From: Paenarthrobacter sp. A20
GTDB lineage: Bacteria > Actinomycetota > Actinomycetes > Actinomycetales > Micrococcaceae
Length of the DNA: 64,000 nt
Direction: 5' to 3'
NCBI RefSeq assembly: GCF_024168825.1
Contig: NZ_JALJWH010000001.1
Location: forward strand, 2,666,001-2,730,000
Shown here: positions 43,042 through 52,836 of the stretch, piece after piece
How positions within the stretch are numbered: position 1 is the stretch's first letter
Layout of the letters: every line of letters starts with the position of its first letter
Translations under genes and position numbers: made by a program
The notes under the pieces: model-generated
The model's database searches: none
Seen by the model: the letters and a program-made list of their open reading frames with translations, nothing else
Told to the model about the DNA's origin: nothing

Positions 43042-44361
43042 CTACTTCCCGATCGTCGCGTTCATGGTGGAAGCGAACTGCTCCGGGGTGATCTTCTTCA
43101 GGAAGATCTGGTCAAGGTTGGCCAACATCGCATCGCCCTGTGCCGGGGTCAGCGCCTGGTCCCACGAAAGCGTGAAGTCCGGAGCATCCTTGGCCATGCC
43201 ATAGACGTAGGTCAGGAAGTCCTTGTCGGGGGATGCTGCCAGCTTGTCTTCGATGCCGGTGACCACAGGTACGGCGCCTGAATCGATCAGGCCTTGGACG
43301 TTCTCATCATTGAACATTCCGGCCTTGACGTACTCCAGTGCTGTCTTCTTCTGCTCCTCGGTGGCCTTGGAAGACACAGACCAGAAGTTCGACGGGTTGC
43401 CTACAACGTTCGCCGGATCACCCTTGCCACCTTCGACGGTGGGGAACGGTGTGTAACCAAGCTTGCCGCTCGAGACGAAGTCGGCTGCGTCCTTCTTCAT
43501 TCCCTGGTAAATCCAGCTGCCCTGCAGGATCATGGCGGCCTTGCCGGTGTAGAGCAGGGCCTGGTCGGCGTTGCTGTCAGCGGCGATGGAGGAGAAGCCA
43601 TTGATGAAGCCGCCGGCATCCACCAGTTCCTGGATCTTGGTCAGGGCCTCGATCACGGCGGGATCGGACCAGGCGTCCGGCTTGTTGGCAGCAATATTGG
43701 CGAAGACCTCAGGGCCACCAATACGATCCACCAAGTATTCGAGCCACATCAGGTCAGGCCACTTCGACTGCCCGCCCAAGGAGAACGGTGCCACGCCGGC
43801 CTCCTTGAACTTGGGCACGAGGGCCATGAGCTCATCCCAGGTCTTGGGGGCTTCGGCGCCGATCTTGTCGAAGACCTCCTTGTTGTAATAGAGCACAACG
43901 GGCTGCACTTTGTTGTTCGGCAGTGCGTAGGTTTTTCCGTCGATGACGCCGCTCTCAAGGATGGATGGGAGGTAGCGGCTCTGGACATCGGGGTTCTCCT
44001 TGAGGAAGCCCGTCAAGTCGTCCACTTGGCCGGCGTCGACGTAGGACTTGAGGACGCCGCCGCCCCAGCCGTAGACGAGGGTGGGCCCTTGGCCGGCGCC
44101 GACGGCGGTGCGGACCTTGGTCTTGTAGGCATCATTGGCGAAGAAGTCGAGCTTGATGGCTGAGTCCGGGTGCGCTTTGTTCCAGGAGTCCACGGATGCT
44201 TGGAACACGGGCTGGTCGCCACCTGTCAGTCCCCACATGGTTGCAGAATCCGCCGAGGCTCCCGTTCCGGCCGGGCCGGAGGACCCACAGGCTGCGAGCG
44301 CGATCGAGAGTGCGGCTGCAGAAACGGCCATTCCGGCGGTACGCAACTTAAGGTTTTTCAT
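43042..44361 (-). CDS. Extracellular sugar-binding lipoprotein of the ABC importer
   Basis: The 439-residue family 1 solute-binding protein has a lipoprotein signal peptide ending in a lipobox (ALAACGSSG). The type-1 sugar-binding fold shows motifs such as GKTYALPNNKVQPVVLYYNK and GKAAMILQGSWI. ATG 44361 gives MKNLKLRTAGMAVSAA, a proper signal peptide. It is the first gene of the operon; a LacI-type operator (44471-44486) lies about 110 bases upstream. No ATPase gene is in the cluster, so a shared MsiK-like ATPase is expected. Confidence 0.94.
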   Translation of the reverse strand: MKNLKLRTAGMAVSAAALSIALAACGSSGPAGTGASADSATMWGLTGGDQPVFQASVDSWNKAHPDSAIKLDFFANDAYKTKVRTAVGAGQGPTLVYGWGGGVLKSYVDAGQVDDLTGFLKENPDVQSRYLPSILESGVIDGKTYALPNNKVQPVVLYYNKEVFDKIGAEAPKTWDELMALVPKFKEAGVAPFSLGGQSKWPDLMWLEYLVDRIGGPEVFANIAANKPDAWSDPAVIEALTKIQELVDAGGFINGFSSIAADSNADQALLYTGKAAMILQGSWIYQGMKKDAADFVSSGKLGYTPFPTVEGGKGDPANVVGNPSNFWSVSSKATEEQKKTALEYVKAGMFNDENVQGLIDSGAVPVVTGIEDKLAASPDKDFLTYVYGMAKDAPDFTLSWDQALTPAQGDAMLANLDQIFLKKITPEQFASTMNATIGK

Positions 44362-44470
44362 GTGCAGTTTCCATTCGTCCTTCGGGCTCGACGCTGATGG
44401 CCCGGTTGTTCGTGTAAAAAGCCACACTTCGCGATGAGGAGATCGACTGCGATCATCCAAACATGCAGAT

Positions 44471-44486
44471 TTTTCGAAATATTTCG
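44471..44486. promoter_or_regulatory. LacI-family operator 1 (TTTTCGAAATATTTCG)
   Basis: Contains the perfect 12-bp palindrome CGAAATATTTCG (44475-44486) and the CpG-centred TTTCGAAA core usual for LacI-family operators. Read on the minus strand it is identical over 16 bases to operator 2. It faces the binding-protein gene. Confidence 0.7.
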
Positions 44487-44618
44487 ATTGTCCTTTCGGA
44501 AGTGCCCACCAAACTTAGCCGTGAGCCGCATCACCGTCAAGGTCCAAGAAGGTCTAATTTCAGGGAATTCGACCTTCCATTGACGAACCTGCTCCACATC
44601 AATCACACTGATCTAGTC

Positions 44619-44634
44619 CGAAATATTTCGAAAA
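44619..44634. promoter_or_regulatory. LacI-family operator 2 (CGAAATATTTCGAAAA)
   Basis: A reverse-complement copy of operator 1, 144 bases away centre to centre, ending 10 bases before the lacI start and touching its ribosome-binding site. It suggests autorepression, with two operators available for DNA looping. Confidence 0.7.
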
Positions 44635-44644
44635 CAGGAGCGTT

Positions 44645-45712
44645 GTGGAACGTCATCTCCGCCCGTCCAAGCTCACCTTGGCCGCAGTTGCCGCCGAGGT
44701 GGGTGTCTCGGCGCCCACCGTTTCCAAAGTGGTCAATGGCCGCGAGGACGTGGCAGAAGCCACCCGGGCCAGGGTCTTGGCGGCACTGCAGCGCACCGGC
44801 TACAAGTCGCCACTCCAACGCAAGAGCATCCCGGAGCACCGTGCGGTGGAGGTTGTCTTCGATTCCTTGAATTCGGCCTATGGGGTGGAAGTCCTCAACG
44901 GGGTAATGGAGCACGCTGCAGTGTCCGAGATGGAGGTCATCCTTTCCATCACCGGGCGTCAGGCAGCTTCGCCGCTGGGACCCGAGGAGCGGGCGCAACG
45001 CATGATCGACGAAGGCCGTGCAGGCATGATCGTGGTGACCTCTGCGTTCGGATCTGCCCAGTTGGAGGCGTTCAAGCGTCGCCAGATCCCCATCGTGGTG
45101 GTTGATCCACTGAATCCGCCGCCCGCCGACGTCTTCAGCGTTGGCGCCAGCAATTGGGCCGGTGGCAAGGCCGCGGCATCCCACCTGTTGGAGTTGGGGC
45201 ATCGAAGAATCGCCTATGTTGGCGGCCCCTCGACCGCGGAGTGCAGCCAAGCCCGCTTGCATGGCTACATGGCCGCGCTGATGGCAGGGGGCGTAGCTGT
45301 GGACGACGAGTATGTTTCCGCCGGTCCCTTCAAACCGGAAAACGGGGTACGCGCCATGAAGGCCCTGTTGGCGCTCGACGATCCGCCCACCGCCATCTTC
45401 GCCGGCAGCGACAGCATCGCCCTTGGCGTCCTGGCTGAAGCGCGCCGTCAGAATGTGCGCATACCCGAGGAGATGAGCCTGGTTGGCTTCGATGGCACAC
45501 ACCAGGCTGAAGAATCCGTACCGCCGCTGACGTCAGTGTCACAGCCGTTGCAGGAGATGGGCCGCTCCGCGCTGAGCTTCATCCTCCGTCAAAAAAACGG
45601 CGAGGAGATCGACTCACGCAGGGTGGAACTGGCCACCCATCTGGTCGTCCGGGAGTCCACCGCACCACCGCGGGCGTCGAGCGCTAGGGAAGCTTTCGCC
45701 GTCGAAGGTTGA
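44645..45712 (+). CDS. LacI-family transcriptional regulator
   Basis: The 355-residue regulator has an N-terminal HTH (TLAAVAAEVGVSAPTVSKVV) and hinge helix, then a periplasmic-binding-type ligand domain (GVEVLNGVMEHA, IFAGSDSIALGVL, VGFDGTHQAE). The GTG start follows ACAGGAG. It is divergent from the sugar ABC operon, which it probably represses until a sugar inducer binds. Two inverted 16-bp operators lie between the genes. Its last 29 bases overlap the end of the opposing gene. Confidence 0.95.
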   Translation: MERHLRPSKLTLAAVAAEVGVSAPTVSKVVNGREDVAEATRARVLAALQRTGYKSPLQRKSIPEHRAVEVVFDSLNSAYGVEVLNGVMEHAAVSEMEVILSITGRQAASPLGPEERAQRMIDEGRAGMIVVTSAFGSAQLEAFKRRQIPIVVVDPLNPPPADVFSVGASNWAGGKAAASHLLELGHRRIAYVGGPSTAECSQARLHGYMAALMAGGVAVDDEYVSAGPFKPENGVRAMKALLALDDPPTAIFAGSDSIALGVLAEARRQNVRIPEEMSLVGFDGTHQAEESVPPLTSVSQPLQEMGRSALSFILRQKNGEEIDSRRVELATHLVVRESTAPPRASSAREAFAVEG

Positions 45713-47168
45713 GCTGCATCGGCGGAATGGCGTCATACAGCAGTACCCGCACCCAGCGTTCGCCGGTGTCACGGAACTCCCCGCGGCTGGCAAAACGGTA
45801 AAGGTAGCTGCGCGCGCGCACCCACTGCGGGCGTTCGCCGTCGAACGGGTCCTGGCGGAGCAGCGCAAGGGTCGGCTTGTCGGCCTCCAGAAGCTTGTCC
45901 AGGAAGGCGTGGAACCAGTCCTCGTGGACAGTTCGCAGGGGCAGGAACCACATCAGCCAATCGAGCCGGAGGTGGTACGGCGCCCATTGCCGTGGGAGTC
46001 GCCGGACATCACCAGGTTTGCCCTTGAAGCCGTACTCAAGCCACCGGTCATCAGGAGCATCCGGCTCCTCAGAAGTAGTGCCCTCCACTACGATTTCGAT
46101 TCGCTGCTTGGTCACCGTGCCGAATGCTCCATAGGCATTGACCAGGCGCCAACGGTTGAAACTGGCATTCATGAGCTGCCGGCTCGAGAACAGGTTCAGG
46201 AGTGGGCGGTAGCTCAGCGCCAGCAACAGGATCGTGACGGCCCCGACGACGGCGAGCCACCACGCCGGGGTATCGGCACCCTGGTGCCACTCAAGGGGGA
46301 TCAAGGGAACAACGGCATGCGCCACCGGATCGCTCACAGCCGCGAAAGCCAAGACGATCGCCACCCAGTTCAGCCAGGCGAAGTTTCCGGACGCCACCAG
46401 CCACAGTTGGGTCACGATGATGATGCCGGCGGCAATGCTGGCCAACGGCTGCGGTGCGAACAGGAAAAAGGGCACCACCAGTTGCGCGAAGTGGTTGCCC
46501 GCCACCTCCACTTTGTGCAAAGGCGGAGGCAAGAGATGCGCCTGCCTGCTGAGCGGCCCGGGCATGGGCTGAGTCTCATGGTGGTAGAACATCGCCGTCA
46601 TGTCCCGCCACTCACGGCCGCCGCGAATCTTGATCATGCCCGCACCAAACTCAAGCCTGAACACCAGCCACGCAACCAGGACCAAGATGGTGGTGGGTGG
46701 GGGAGTCTGGTCCGAACCAAGGAATGCCACCGTGAATCCGGCTTCGAGGAGCAGGATCTCCCAACCAAAGCCGTAGAACGCCTGGCCGACGTTGACCACC
46801 GACATGTAGAGGAACCACAGGGCAAGGAACGCCAGCATGGGCAGCCATGGTGGGCCTGTTTGTGGGAGGCCGACCACCAGGACGGCTGCGACTGCGATAC
46901 CCGCCCAACACACGGCCTTGAGCAGTGCATCCGAGTATCGCCACCGGAAAAGCGTGGGCCTGGCCAGCCGGCGGGCCATGTCCAGGAAGTCCGGTACGGG
47001 CAAGAGGCCGTGCTCCCCGAGCAGAGCGGGGAACTGGTTGAGGGTGGAGAGGAACGCGATCAGGTACAGCGCAGCCGTTCCGCGCTGCAACACTTGCCGG
47101 GCGAATTCATAGTCCCGCGCATCAAACCAGGACAGCCACTCCACGGTTCCACGGTACGCGCGGGACAT
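45684..47168 (-). CDS. Lipase maturation factor-like membrane protein
   Basis: This 494-residue polytopic protein has an N-terminal WLSWFDARDYEFARQVLQRG and about nine helices. The LMF segments GWEILLLEAGF and FRLEFGAGMIKIRGGREWRDMTAMFYHHETQP-like regions are present (the invariant FRLE...G and YHYETQP text in this family). The soluble C-terminal domain ends in RRRKLP. In animals LMF1 assists folding of secreted lipases; bacterial members are unstudied. It overlaps the LacI gene tail to tail by 29 bases. Confidence 0.85.
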   Translation of the reverse strand: MSRAYRGTVEWLSWFDARDYEFARQVLQRGTAALYLIAFLSTLNQFPALLGEHGLLPVPDFLDMARRLARPTLFRWRYSDALLKAVCWAGIAVAAVLVVGLPQTGPPWLPMLAFLALWFLYMSVVNVGQAFYGFGWEILLLEAGFTVAFLGSDQTPPPTTILVLVAWLVFRLEFGAGMIKIRGGREWRDMTAMFYHHETQPMPGPLSRQAHLLPPPLHKVEVAGNHFAQLVVPFFLFAPQPLASIAAGIIIVTQLWLVASGNFAWLNWVAIVLAFAAVSDPVAHAVVPLIPLEWHQGADTPAWWLAVVGAVTILLLALSYRPLLNLFSSRQLMNASFNRWRLVNAYGAFGTVTKQRIEIVVEGTTSEEPDAPDDRWLEYGFKGKPGDVRRLPRQWAPYHLRLDWLMWFLPLRTVHEDWFHAFLDKLLEADKPTLALLRQDPFDGERPQWVRARSYLYRFASRGEFRDTGERWVRVLLYDAIPPMQLNLRRRKLP

Positions 47169-47249
47169 TGGTGGTCAAGCACTCCTGGTTTTTCCACGTG
47201 GGAAGCCCATCCGTTCGCGGCTCTCTGTACTGACTGGGATACTTGAACC

Positions 47250-48434
47250 ATGCAGCCGCGCAAGATCGTCATCCTCGGGTCCACCGGTTCCATCGGCACA
47301 CAAGCGATTGACGTCGTCGATGCTGCCCCGCACCGTTTCGAGGTGGTGGCGCTCAGCGCCGGCGGAGGGAACCTGGAACTCATCGCCCAGCAGGCGGTCC
47401 ACACCCGTGCGCAGGCTGTCGGAATTGCGCAGGGGGATCCAGCCACCCTGCGGCAACTGATCGACTCGGCAGCCTCAGCCGCAGGCGTGCGGGACTTCGC
47501 GCCGGAGATCTTTGTCGGACCGGACGCATCTACACAGGTCGCCGCCATCGAGTGCGACGTGGTCCTCAACGGCATCACCGGTTCCATTGGCCTGGCGCCC
47601 ACCCTGGCCGCGCTCGGCACCGGAGCCACGCTGGCGCTGGCCAACAAGGAATCCCTGATCGTCGGTGGGGCGCTGGTGAAAGCGGCCGCCCGCCCCGGCC
47701 AGATAGTTCCCGTCGATTCCGAGCATTCCGCCATTGCCCAGTGCCTGCGTTCCGGCACTGGGCAGGAAGTCGAAAAACTGATCCTGACTGCCTCAGGGGG
47801 GCCGTTCCGCGGACGCACCCGCGAGCAATTGCACCACGTCACGCCGCGGGAGGCACTGGCGCACCCCACCTGGGACATGGGACTGATGGTCACCACCAAC
47901 TCCGCCAGCCTGGTCAACAAGGGCCTGGAAGTCATCGAGGCCCACTTGTTGTTTGATGTTCCTTTGGACAGGATCGACGTCGTCGTCCACCCCCAGTCGG
48001 TGGTGCATTCCATGGTCCAGTTCGTGGACGGATCCATCATTGCCCAGGCCTCGCCTCCAGACATGCGGCTGCCGATCGCCTTGGGTCTCGCCTGGCCGGA
48101 ACGGGTCCCGCGCGCCGCCAAGCCGTGCGACTGGAGCAAGGCCACCAGCTGGACCTTCGAGCCCCTGGACACTGTGGCTTTCCCGGCCGTGGACCTCGCC
48201 AAGGACGCTGCCAAACAGGGCAGCACTTTCCCTGCAGTGTTCAATGCCGCCAACGAGGAAGCCGTGCAGGCCTTCCACGCCGGCCGCATCCGCTTCACGG
48301 ACATCGTGGATACCGTGGAGTCCGTCCTCAGTGAACATTCAGGCTCCTCCGAGCTAACGGTGGAGTCCGTGCTGGATGCTGAGAAGTGGGCACGTGCCCG
48401 TACCCTCGATCGTTTAGCCAGCAGCGCCCTCTAG
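47250..48434 (+). CDS. dxr: 1-deoxy-D-xylulose 5-phosphate reductoisomerase
   Basis: DXR converts DXP to MEP with NADPH, the second step of the MEP isoprenoid pathway. The 394-residue protein has the Rossmann motif [25 protein letters not shown], and [13 protein letters not shown] with metal- and substrate-binding residues. HPTWDMG also matches. It precedes rip1 and ispG, the conserved actinobacterial order. ACTTGAACC precedes the ATG without a strong ribosome-binding site; GATACT at about 47238 could be a -10 box. Confidence 0.97.
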   Translation: MQPRKIVILGSTGSIGTQAIDVVDAAPHRFEVVALSAGGGNLELIAQQAVHTRAQAVGIAQGDPATLRQLIDSAASAAGVRDFAPEIFVGPDASTQVAAIECDVVLNGITGSIGLAPTLAALGTGATLALANKESLIVGGALVKAAARPGQIVPVDSEHSAIAQCLRSGTGQEVEKLILTASGGPFRGRTREQLHHVTPREALAHPTWDMGLMVTTNSASLVNKGLEVIEAHLLFDVPLDRIDVVVHPQSVVHSMVQFVDGSIIAQASPPDMRLPIALGLAWPERVPRAAKPCDWSKATSWTFEPLDTVAFPAVDLAKDAAKQGSTFPAVFNAANEEAVQAFHAGRIRFTDIVDTVESVLSEHSGSSELTVESVLDAEKWARARTLDRLASSAL

Positions 48435-48467
48435 CGCACAAACCCTTATGGAAGCAGTCCCACCGGC

Positions 48468-49799
48468 ATGAGTCCCGTCCTTCTCTTCATTCTTGGAGTC
48501 GTCTTCGTCGCAATCGGCGTTGCGGTTTCCATCGCGCTGCACGAGGTAGGCCACCTGGTGCCTGCGAAGCTCTTCAAAGTGCGCGTCACCAAGTACATGA
48601 TCGGCTTCGGGCCAACCCTGTGGTCCAGGAAGAAGGGCGAGACGGAGTACGGCTTCAAAGCCCTGCCGCTGGGCGGCTACGTGTCCATGATCGGCATGTA
48701 CCCGCCCAACAAGGAAGACGGCGCAGTCCGGCCCTCCAGTACAGGCATGTTCCAGACGCTGGCCACCGAAGCGCGTTCGATGGCTCACGAGGAAGTGGGG
48801 CCAGGGGATGAAAACCGCGTCTTCTACAAGCTCCCCGTGTGGAAAAAGATCATCGTCATGCTCGGCGGCCCCGCCATGAACATGGTCATCGGGCTCATCC
48901 TGCTGGCTGTCCTGCTCATGGGCTTCGGTACAGCCCAGGCAACCACCACCATCGCGGACGTGTCCAAATGCCAGGTAGCTGCCGGCGAGACGGTGGACCC
49001 GGACTCCACGGAATGCAAGCCGACTCCAGCCGCGGCGGCCGGACTGCAACCCAATGACACCATCACCTCATTCGACGGAAAGCCCGTCACCAATTGGGAC
49101 GAACTGACCGGGTGGATCCGTGCCTCTGCAGGCAAGGATGTCCCCATCAAAGTCATGCGCAACGGCGCTGAGGTTTCCGCGACCGTGACGCCTGTGCTCT
49201 CATCGCGTCCCGTTGTCGGTTCCGATGGCCGCCAGGAACAGGATGCCAACGGGGTACTGAAGTACCAAGAAGTCGGGTTCCTCGGAATTGGCGCCCAAAG
49301 CGCATTGGTTCCACAACCGGCGTCGGCCGTCCTGCCCATGGCGGGGGAGAACATCAAGCAGATTTCCGGTGTGATCTTCAACCTGCCCGCCCGGGTGGTC
49401 GGAGTGGCGAAAGCTGCCTTCAGCGAGGAGCCCCGGGACCCGAACGGTCCCATCAGCGTGGTGGGTGTGGGCCGGGTTGCCGGTGAGGTCGCGGCCATGG
49501 AACAGGTGCCGTTGCAGGCACGTATCGGAACCCTCATCGGACTGCTTGCAGGACTGAACTTCGCGTTGGCCATCTTCAACCTCATTCCGCTGCTTCCGCT
49601 CGACGGCGGTCACGTGGCCGGCGCACTGTACGAAGGAGCGCGCCGCCAGGTGGCCATATTGCGGGGCAAGCCGGACCCCGGATCGTTCGACATCGCGAAA
49701 CTGTTGCCGGTCACCTACGTGGTAGCTGCCCTGCTCATGGCAATGGGCGCCCTGTTGATCTACGCGGACATCGTGAAGCCCGTGAACATCTTCGGCTGA
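48468..49799 (+). CDS. Site-2 protease (M50 intramembrane metalloprotease, Rip1/RseP-like)
   Basis: The 443-residue membrane protease has the zinc motif HEVGH (residues 24-28) in the first helix. A PDZ domain is in the middle (about 190-240), and the second catalytic motif [17 protein letters not shown] is near 366. Family members cut anti-sigma factors and other membrane proteins within the bilayer. It lies between dxr and ispG as in M. tuberculosis. The ATG follows weak purines 33 bases after dxr. Confidence 0.95.
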   Translation: MSPVLLFILGVVFVAIGVAVSIALHEVGHLVPAKLFKVRVTKYMIGFGPTLWSRKKGETEYGFKALPLGGYVSMIGMYPPNKEDGAVRPSSTGMFQTLATEARSMAHEEVGPGDENRVFYKLPVWKKIIVMLGGPAMNMVIGLILLAVLLMGFGTAQATTTIADVSKCQVAAGETVDPDSTECKPTPAAAAGLQPNDTITSFDGKPVTNWDELTGWIRASAGKDVPIKVMRNGAEVSATVTPVLSSRPVVGSDGRQEQDANGVLKYQEVGFLGIGAQSALVPQPASAVLPMAGENIKQISGVIFNLPARVVGVAKAAFSEEPRDPNGPISVVGVGRVAGEVAAMEQVPLQARIGTLIGLLAGLNFALAIFNLIPLLPLDGGHVAGALYEGARRQVAILRGKPDPGSFDIAKLLPVTYVVAALLMAMGALLIYADIVKPVNIFG

Positions 49800-49834
49800 C
49801 CTGTGCATATTTTCGGGTCAGCTGTGAACTTTTT
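49795..49834 (+). terminator. Terminator-like hairpin after the site-2 protease gene
   Basis: GCTGACC (49795-49801) and GGTCAGC (49816-49822) pair over 7 bp, and a TTTTT run sits at 49830-49834. The hairpin overlaps the stop codon. It may partly separate the protease gene from the yciI-like gene, whose own -10-like TAGGCT lies at 49853. Confidence 0.6.
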
Positions 49835-49863
49835 CTGCGCAGCTGGCGGGATAGGCTAGCTCC

Positions 49864-50157
49864 ATGACTGTTTTCGCTGTTGAGTACGTATATGTCGCCG
49901 ATTCCGGTGCCCTTCGCGACGAAGCCCGCCCAGCACACCGTGCCTGGCTCGGCGAACTGGCCGAGGAAGGCAAGTTGCTTGCCAGCGGCCCCTACGGTGA
50001 CGGTGCCGGCGCGCTGCTCATCTTCAAGTCCGCAGACGAAGCCGGGCTCAATGACCTCCTCAAGCAGGATCCGTTTGCTGAAGCCGGAGTTATCGCCGGC
50101 ATCCGCACCACGGAATGGGCCCCCATCATCGGTGTCCTGGCTGCCCACGCGTCCTAA
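49864..50157 (+). CDS. YciI-family protein
   Basis: This 97-residue ferredoxin-like-fold protein has the YciI segments [21 protein letters not shown] and DPFAEAGV, including the conserved His used by family members. It begins with [10 protein letters not shown]. The family comprises small dimeric enzymes of largely unknown activity, some being lactone hydrolases or dehalogenases. It sits between rip1 and ispG. TAGGCT about 8 bases upstream of the start suggests a nearly leaderless message. Confidence 0.88.
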   Translation: MTVFAVEYVYVADSGALRDEARPAHRAWLGELAEEGKLLASGPYGDGAGALLIFKSADEAGLNDLLKQDPFAEAGVIAGIRTTEWAPIIGVLAAHAS

Positions 50158-50203
50158 CCCGCGTTCTTCACCACAACGATCCACCCCAATCCAAGGAGTC
50201 CAC

Positions 50204-51370
50204 GTGACCTCGGTCAGCCTGGGAATGCCAGCAGCCCCACCCCCCGTCCTTGCCCCGCGCCGAAAGACGCGGCAGATCAAGGTTGGCTCCGTTGGTGTTG
50301 GTTCTGATTCGCCCATCAGCGTTCAGTCCATGACCACCACGCCCACCACGGACATCAACGCCACGCTTCAGCAGATCGCTGAACTGACCGCGTCCGGCTG
50401 CGACATCGTGCGTGTTGCCTGCCCTTCCGCGGATGATGCCGAGGCTTTGCCCATCATTGCCCGCAAGTCCCAGATCCCCGTGATTGCAGATATCCACTTC
50501 CAGCCGAAGTACGTCTTCGCCGCCATTGAGGCCGGATGCGCGGCAGTTCGGGTGAACCCGGGCAACATCCGCAAGTTCGATGACCAGGTCAAGGAAATCG
50601 CAGCAGCGGCCCGGGACCACGGCACGTCCATCCGGATCGGCGTCAACGCCGGATCCCTTGAGCCGGGCATCATGAAGAAGTACGGCAAGGCCACCCCGGA
50701 AGCGCTGGTTGAATCCGCCGTCTGGGAAGCCTCGCTGTTCGAAGAGCACGGCTTCCACGACTTCAAAATCTCCGTTAAGCACAATGACCCGGTCATCATG
50801 GTGGCCGCTTACGAGATGTTGGCTGAGAAAGGCGACTGGCCCCTGCACCTCGGTGTGACTGAAGCCGGACCGGCGTTCCAGGGCACCATCAAGTCCGCCA
50901 CTGCGTTCGGTGCGCTGCTGTCCAGGGGCATCGGCGACACCATCCGTGTTTCCCTCTCGGCGCCGCCAGTGGAGGAAATCAAGGTGGGCAACCAGATCCT
51001 GCAGTCCCTGAACCTGCGCCCCCGCAAGCTCGAAATCGTGTCCTGCCCATCCTGTGGCCGGGCCCAGGTGGACGTGTACACGCTGGCAGAGCAAGTAACT
51101 GCCGGTCTGGAAGGCATGGAGATTCCGCTGCGCGTCGCCGTCATGGGCTGCGTGGTTAACGGGCCCGGTGAAGCCCGCGAAGCGGACCTCGGTGTGGCCT
51201 CCGGAAACGGCAAGGGCCAGATTTTCGTGAAGGGCGAAGTCATCAAGACTGTTCCTGAAAGCGAAATTGTTGAGACACTGATCGAAGAGGCCATGCGCAT
51301 CGCCGAAGAGATGGGGGAGGCCGATGGCGAAGATGCTGTCAAGGGTAGCCCCGTGGTTAGCGTCTCGTAA
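50204..51370 (+). CDS. ispG: 4-hydroxy-3-methylbut-2-en-1-yl diphosphate synthase (flavodoxin-type)
   Basis: IspG (GcpE) is a 4Fe-4S enzyme that reduces MEcPP to HMBPP. The 388-residue protein has the N-terminal [14 protein letters not shown], the TIM-barrel [10 protein letters not shown] and VNPGNIRKF, and cluster-ligand cysteines in SCPSCGR (two) and [15 protein letters not shown] (one). GTG at 50204 follows AAGGAG and gives [13 protein letters not shown]. The frame is open upstream but that part lies over the yciI-like gene. The 3' end overlaps the GNAT gene by 47 bases. Confidence 0.96.
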   Translation: MTSVSLGMPAAPPPVLAPRRKTRQIKVGSVGVGSDSPISVQSMTTTPTTDINATLQQIAELTASGCDIVRVACPSADDAEALPIIARKSQIPVIADIHFQPKYVFAAIEAGCAAVRVNPGNIRKFDDQVKEIAAAARDHGTSIRIGVNAGSLEPGIMKKYGKATPEALVESAVWEASLFEEHGFHDFKISVKHNDPVIMVAAYEMLAEKGDWPLHLGVTEAGPAFQGTIKSATAFGALLSRGIGDTIRVSLSAPPVEEIKVGNQILQSLNLRPRKLEIVSCPSCGRAQVDVYTLAEQVTAGLEGMEIPLRVAVMGCVVNGPGEAREADLGVASGNGKGQIFVKGEVIKTVPESEIVETLIEEAMRIAEEMGEADGEDAVKGSPVVSVS

Positions 51371-52211
51371 CGAGAACGGCTTGGGAGTCAGGGTGCTCGG
51401 CAACGCCGACACCCTGGCTCTTCGCGCCCTGGCAAGCGAAGACGTCGTGGCCAACGTCTTCATACTGGCGCACTTGGACAGTACCGGCACGGCGGCGCCC
51501 ACCAGCGGGGGCGCCAGTGTTTTCGGCGTGTTCGACGACGACAGGCTCCTTGGCGCCTGCTGGGCCGGAGCCAATCTGGTTCCCGTGCAACTCGATCCGG
51601 AATTGGCAGGCTATATAGCCACGGCAGCCCACCAAACAGGACGCCGCTACGCTTCCATTTTTGGTCCAGCCGATACGGTGCTGGCGCTCTACTCCCGGTT
51701 CGAGCAACTGGGCCACACAGCCCACGAGGTCCGTTCCCACCAGCCCTTGCTCACTCTTTCGGGCGGCCCGGCCATCGGCGCAAACCCGGCCCTGACTTTT
51801 GGCACCATGACGGACTTCGACCGCATCCTTCCAGCATGCGCGGCGATGTTCGAGGAAGAAGTGGGCTACTCACCCTTCCTTGGCGGCCAGGAGTTCTACA
51901 GCAGGCGGGTCGCCGGCCTCATTCGGCAAGGCCATTCGCTGGTCCACATCGACGCCGGAGGCACTGTGGTCTTCAAAGCCGAACTTGGTGCTGTCACAGC
52001 CGACGTGACCCAGGTCCAGGGCGTGTGGATGAATCCGGAACTCCGGGGGCGCGGCCAGAGCGCCGGCTACATGGCCGCCGTCGTGAATCTTTCCAAGACC
52101 TTTGCTCCCGTGACGAGCCTGTACGTCAACGACTACAACGCCAAAGCCCGTGCCACCTATGACAGGGTTGGCTTTGAGCAGGCAGGCACGTTCGCGACAG
52201 TCCTGTTCTAG
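51324..52211 (+). CDS. DUF4081/GNAT-family N-acetyltransferase
   Basis: The 295-residue protein has an N-terminal DUF4081 domain (about 20-130) and a C-terminal GNAT fold with the acetyl-CoA loop [17 protein letters not shown] (R/Q-x-x-G-x-G/A). Its gene follows ispG in Actinobacteria (Rv2867c position). The substrate is unknown. ATG 51324 after GGGGAGG lies 47 bases inside ispG in another frame; in-frame TTG 51381 or GTG 51393 would remove the overlap. Confidence 0.88.
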   Translation: MAKMLSRVAPWLASRNENGLGVRVLGNADTLALRALASEDVVANVFILAHLDSTGTAAPTSGGASVFGVFDDDRLLGACWAGANLVPVQLDPELAGYIATAAHQTGRRYASIFGPADTVLALYSRFEQLGHTAHEVRSHQPLLTLSGGPAIGANPALTFGTMTDFDRILPACAAMFEEEVGYSPFLGGQEFYSRRVAGLIRQGHSLVHIDAGGTVVFKAELGAVTADVTQVQGVWMNPELRGRGQSAGYMAAVVNLSKTFAPVTSLYVNDYNAKARATYDRVGFEQAGTFATVLF

Positions 52212-52224
52212 CCCCGACTGTGGC

Positions 52225-52836
52225 CTACATGGGGGAGTCCAGGTCCCCTGTCAGGTAGCGCTGGATGTTCGGGGCCACCCAACGGACAACGTCCTCTTGG
52301 GTGGCGGATGCCAAGGGCTCAAGGCGGACCACGTACCGGGCCAGCATCAACCCCATCACCTGTGTCGCAACAAGATTGCCTCGAAGCCGCACCTCTCCTG
52401 CAGGGCCCGGGACTCCGGCCATCACCCGCGACAGGATGGTCCGGTTCACCATTTCCCTCAGCAGGGCCGTCTTGGCTTTGGACCCGATGGTCCCTCGAAC
52501 AAAAGCCACCAGGCTGTGCTGGGCAGGGCTCTCCCAGAGGTGCAGGACCGCCCGGACAATCGCTTCCGCCCTCAGGGACGGGTCCGTGCTTTCGACGCCG
52601 ACCAACACCTGGGCAGGGTCGGCGGGCAATTCAACGCATAAGGCAAAAAGCTCGTCCTTGCCCTTGAAGAAGTGGTGAACCATGGCGGGATCGACGGCGG
52701 CCTCACGGGCAACCTGCCGCAAACTTGTCCCTTCGAACCCGTGTTCCGCGAACAATTTCCGTGCCGCCGCAAGGATGGCCTGACGGGAATGGTCGCCCGC
52801 GCTGCGGCGACCACGCCGAATCTGGGGAAGGCTCAT
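52225..52836 (-). CDS. TetR-family regulator of the ABC exporter operon
   Basis: This 203-residue TetR protein has HTH GFEGTSLRQVAREAAVDPAMVHHFF and a C-terminal ligand domain. It is the last gene of an operon with ABC-2 permease and ATPase genes, overlapping the permease stop by 4 bases. This suggests it regulates drug or lipid export by its own operon. A near-perfect palindrome (54356-54371) upstream of the first gene is its likely target. ATG 52836 gives a natural N-terminus. Confidence 0.92.
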   Translation of the reverse strand: MSLPQIRRGRRSAGDHSRQAILAAARKLFAEHGFEGTSLRQVAREAAVDPAMVHHFFKGKDELFALCVELPADPAQVLVGVESTDPSLRAEAIVRAVLHLWESPAQHSLVAFVRGTIGSKAKTALLREMVNRTILSRVMAGVPGPAGEVRLRGNLVATQVMGLMLARYVVRLEPLASATQEDVVRWVAPNIQRYLTGDLDSPM

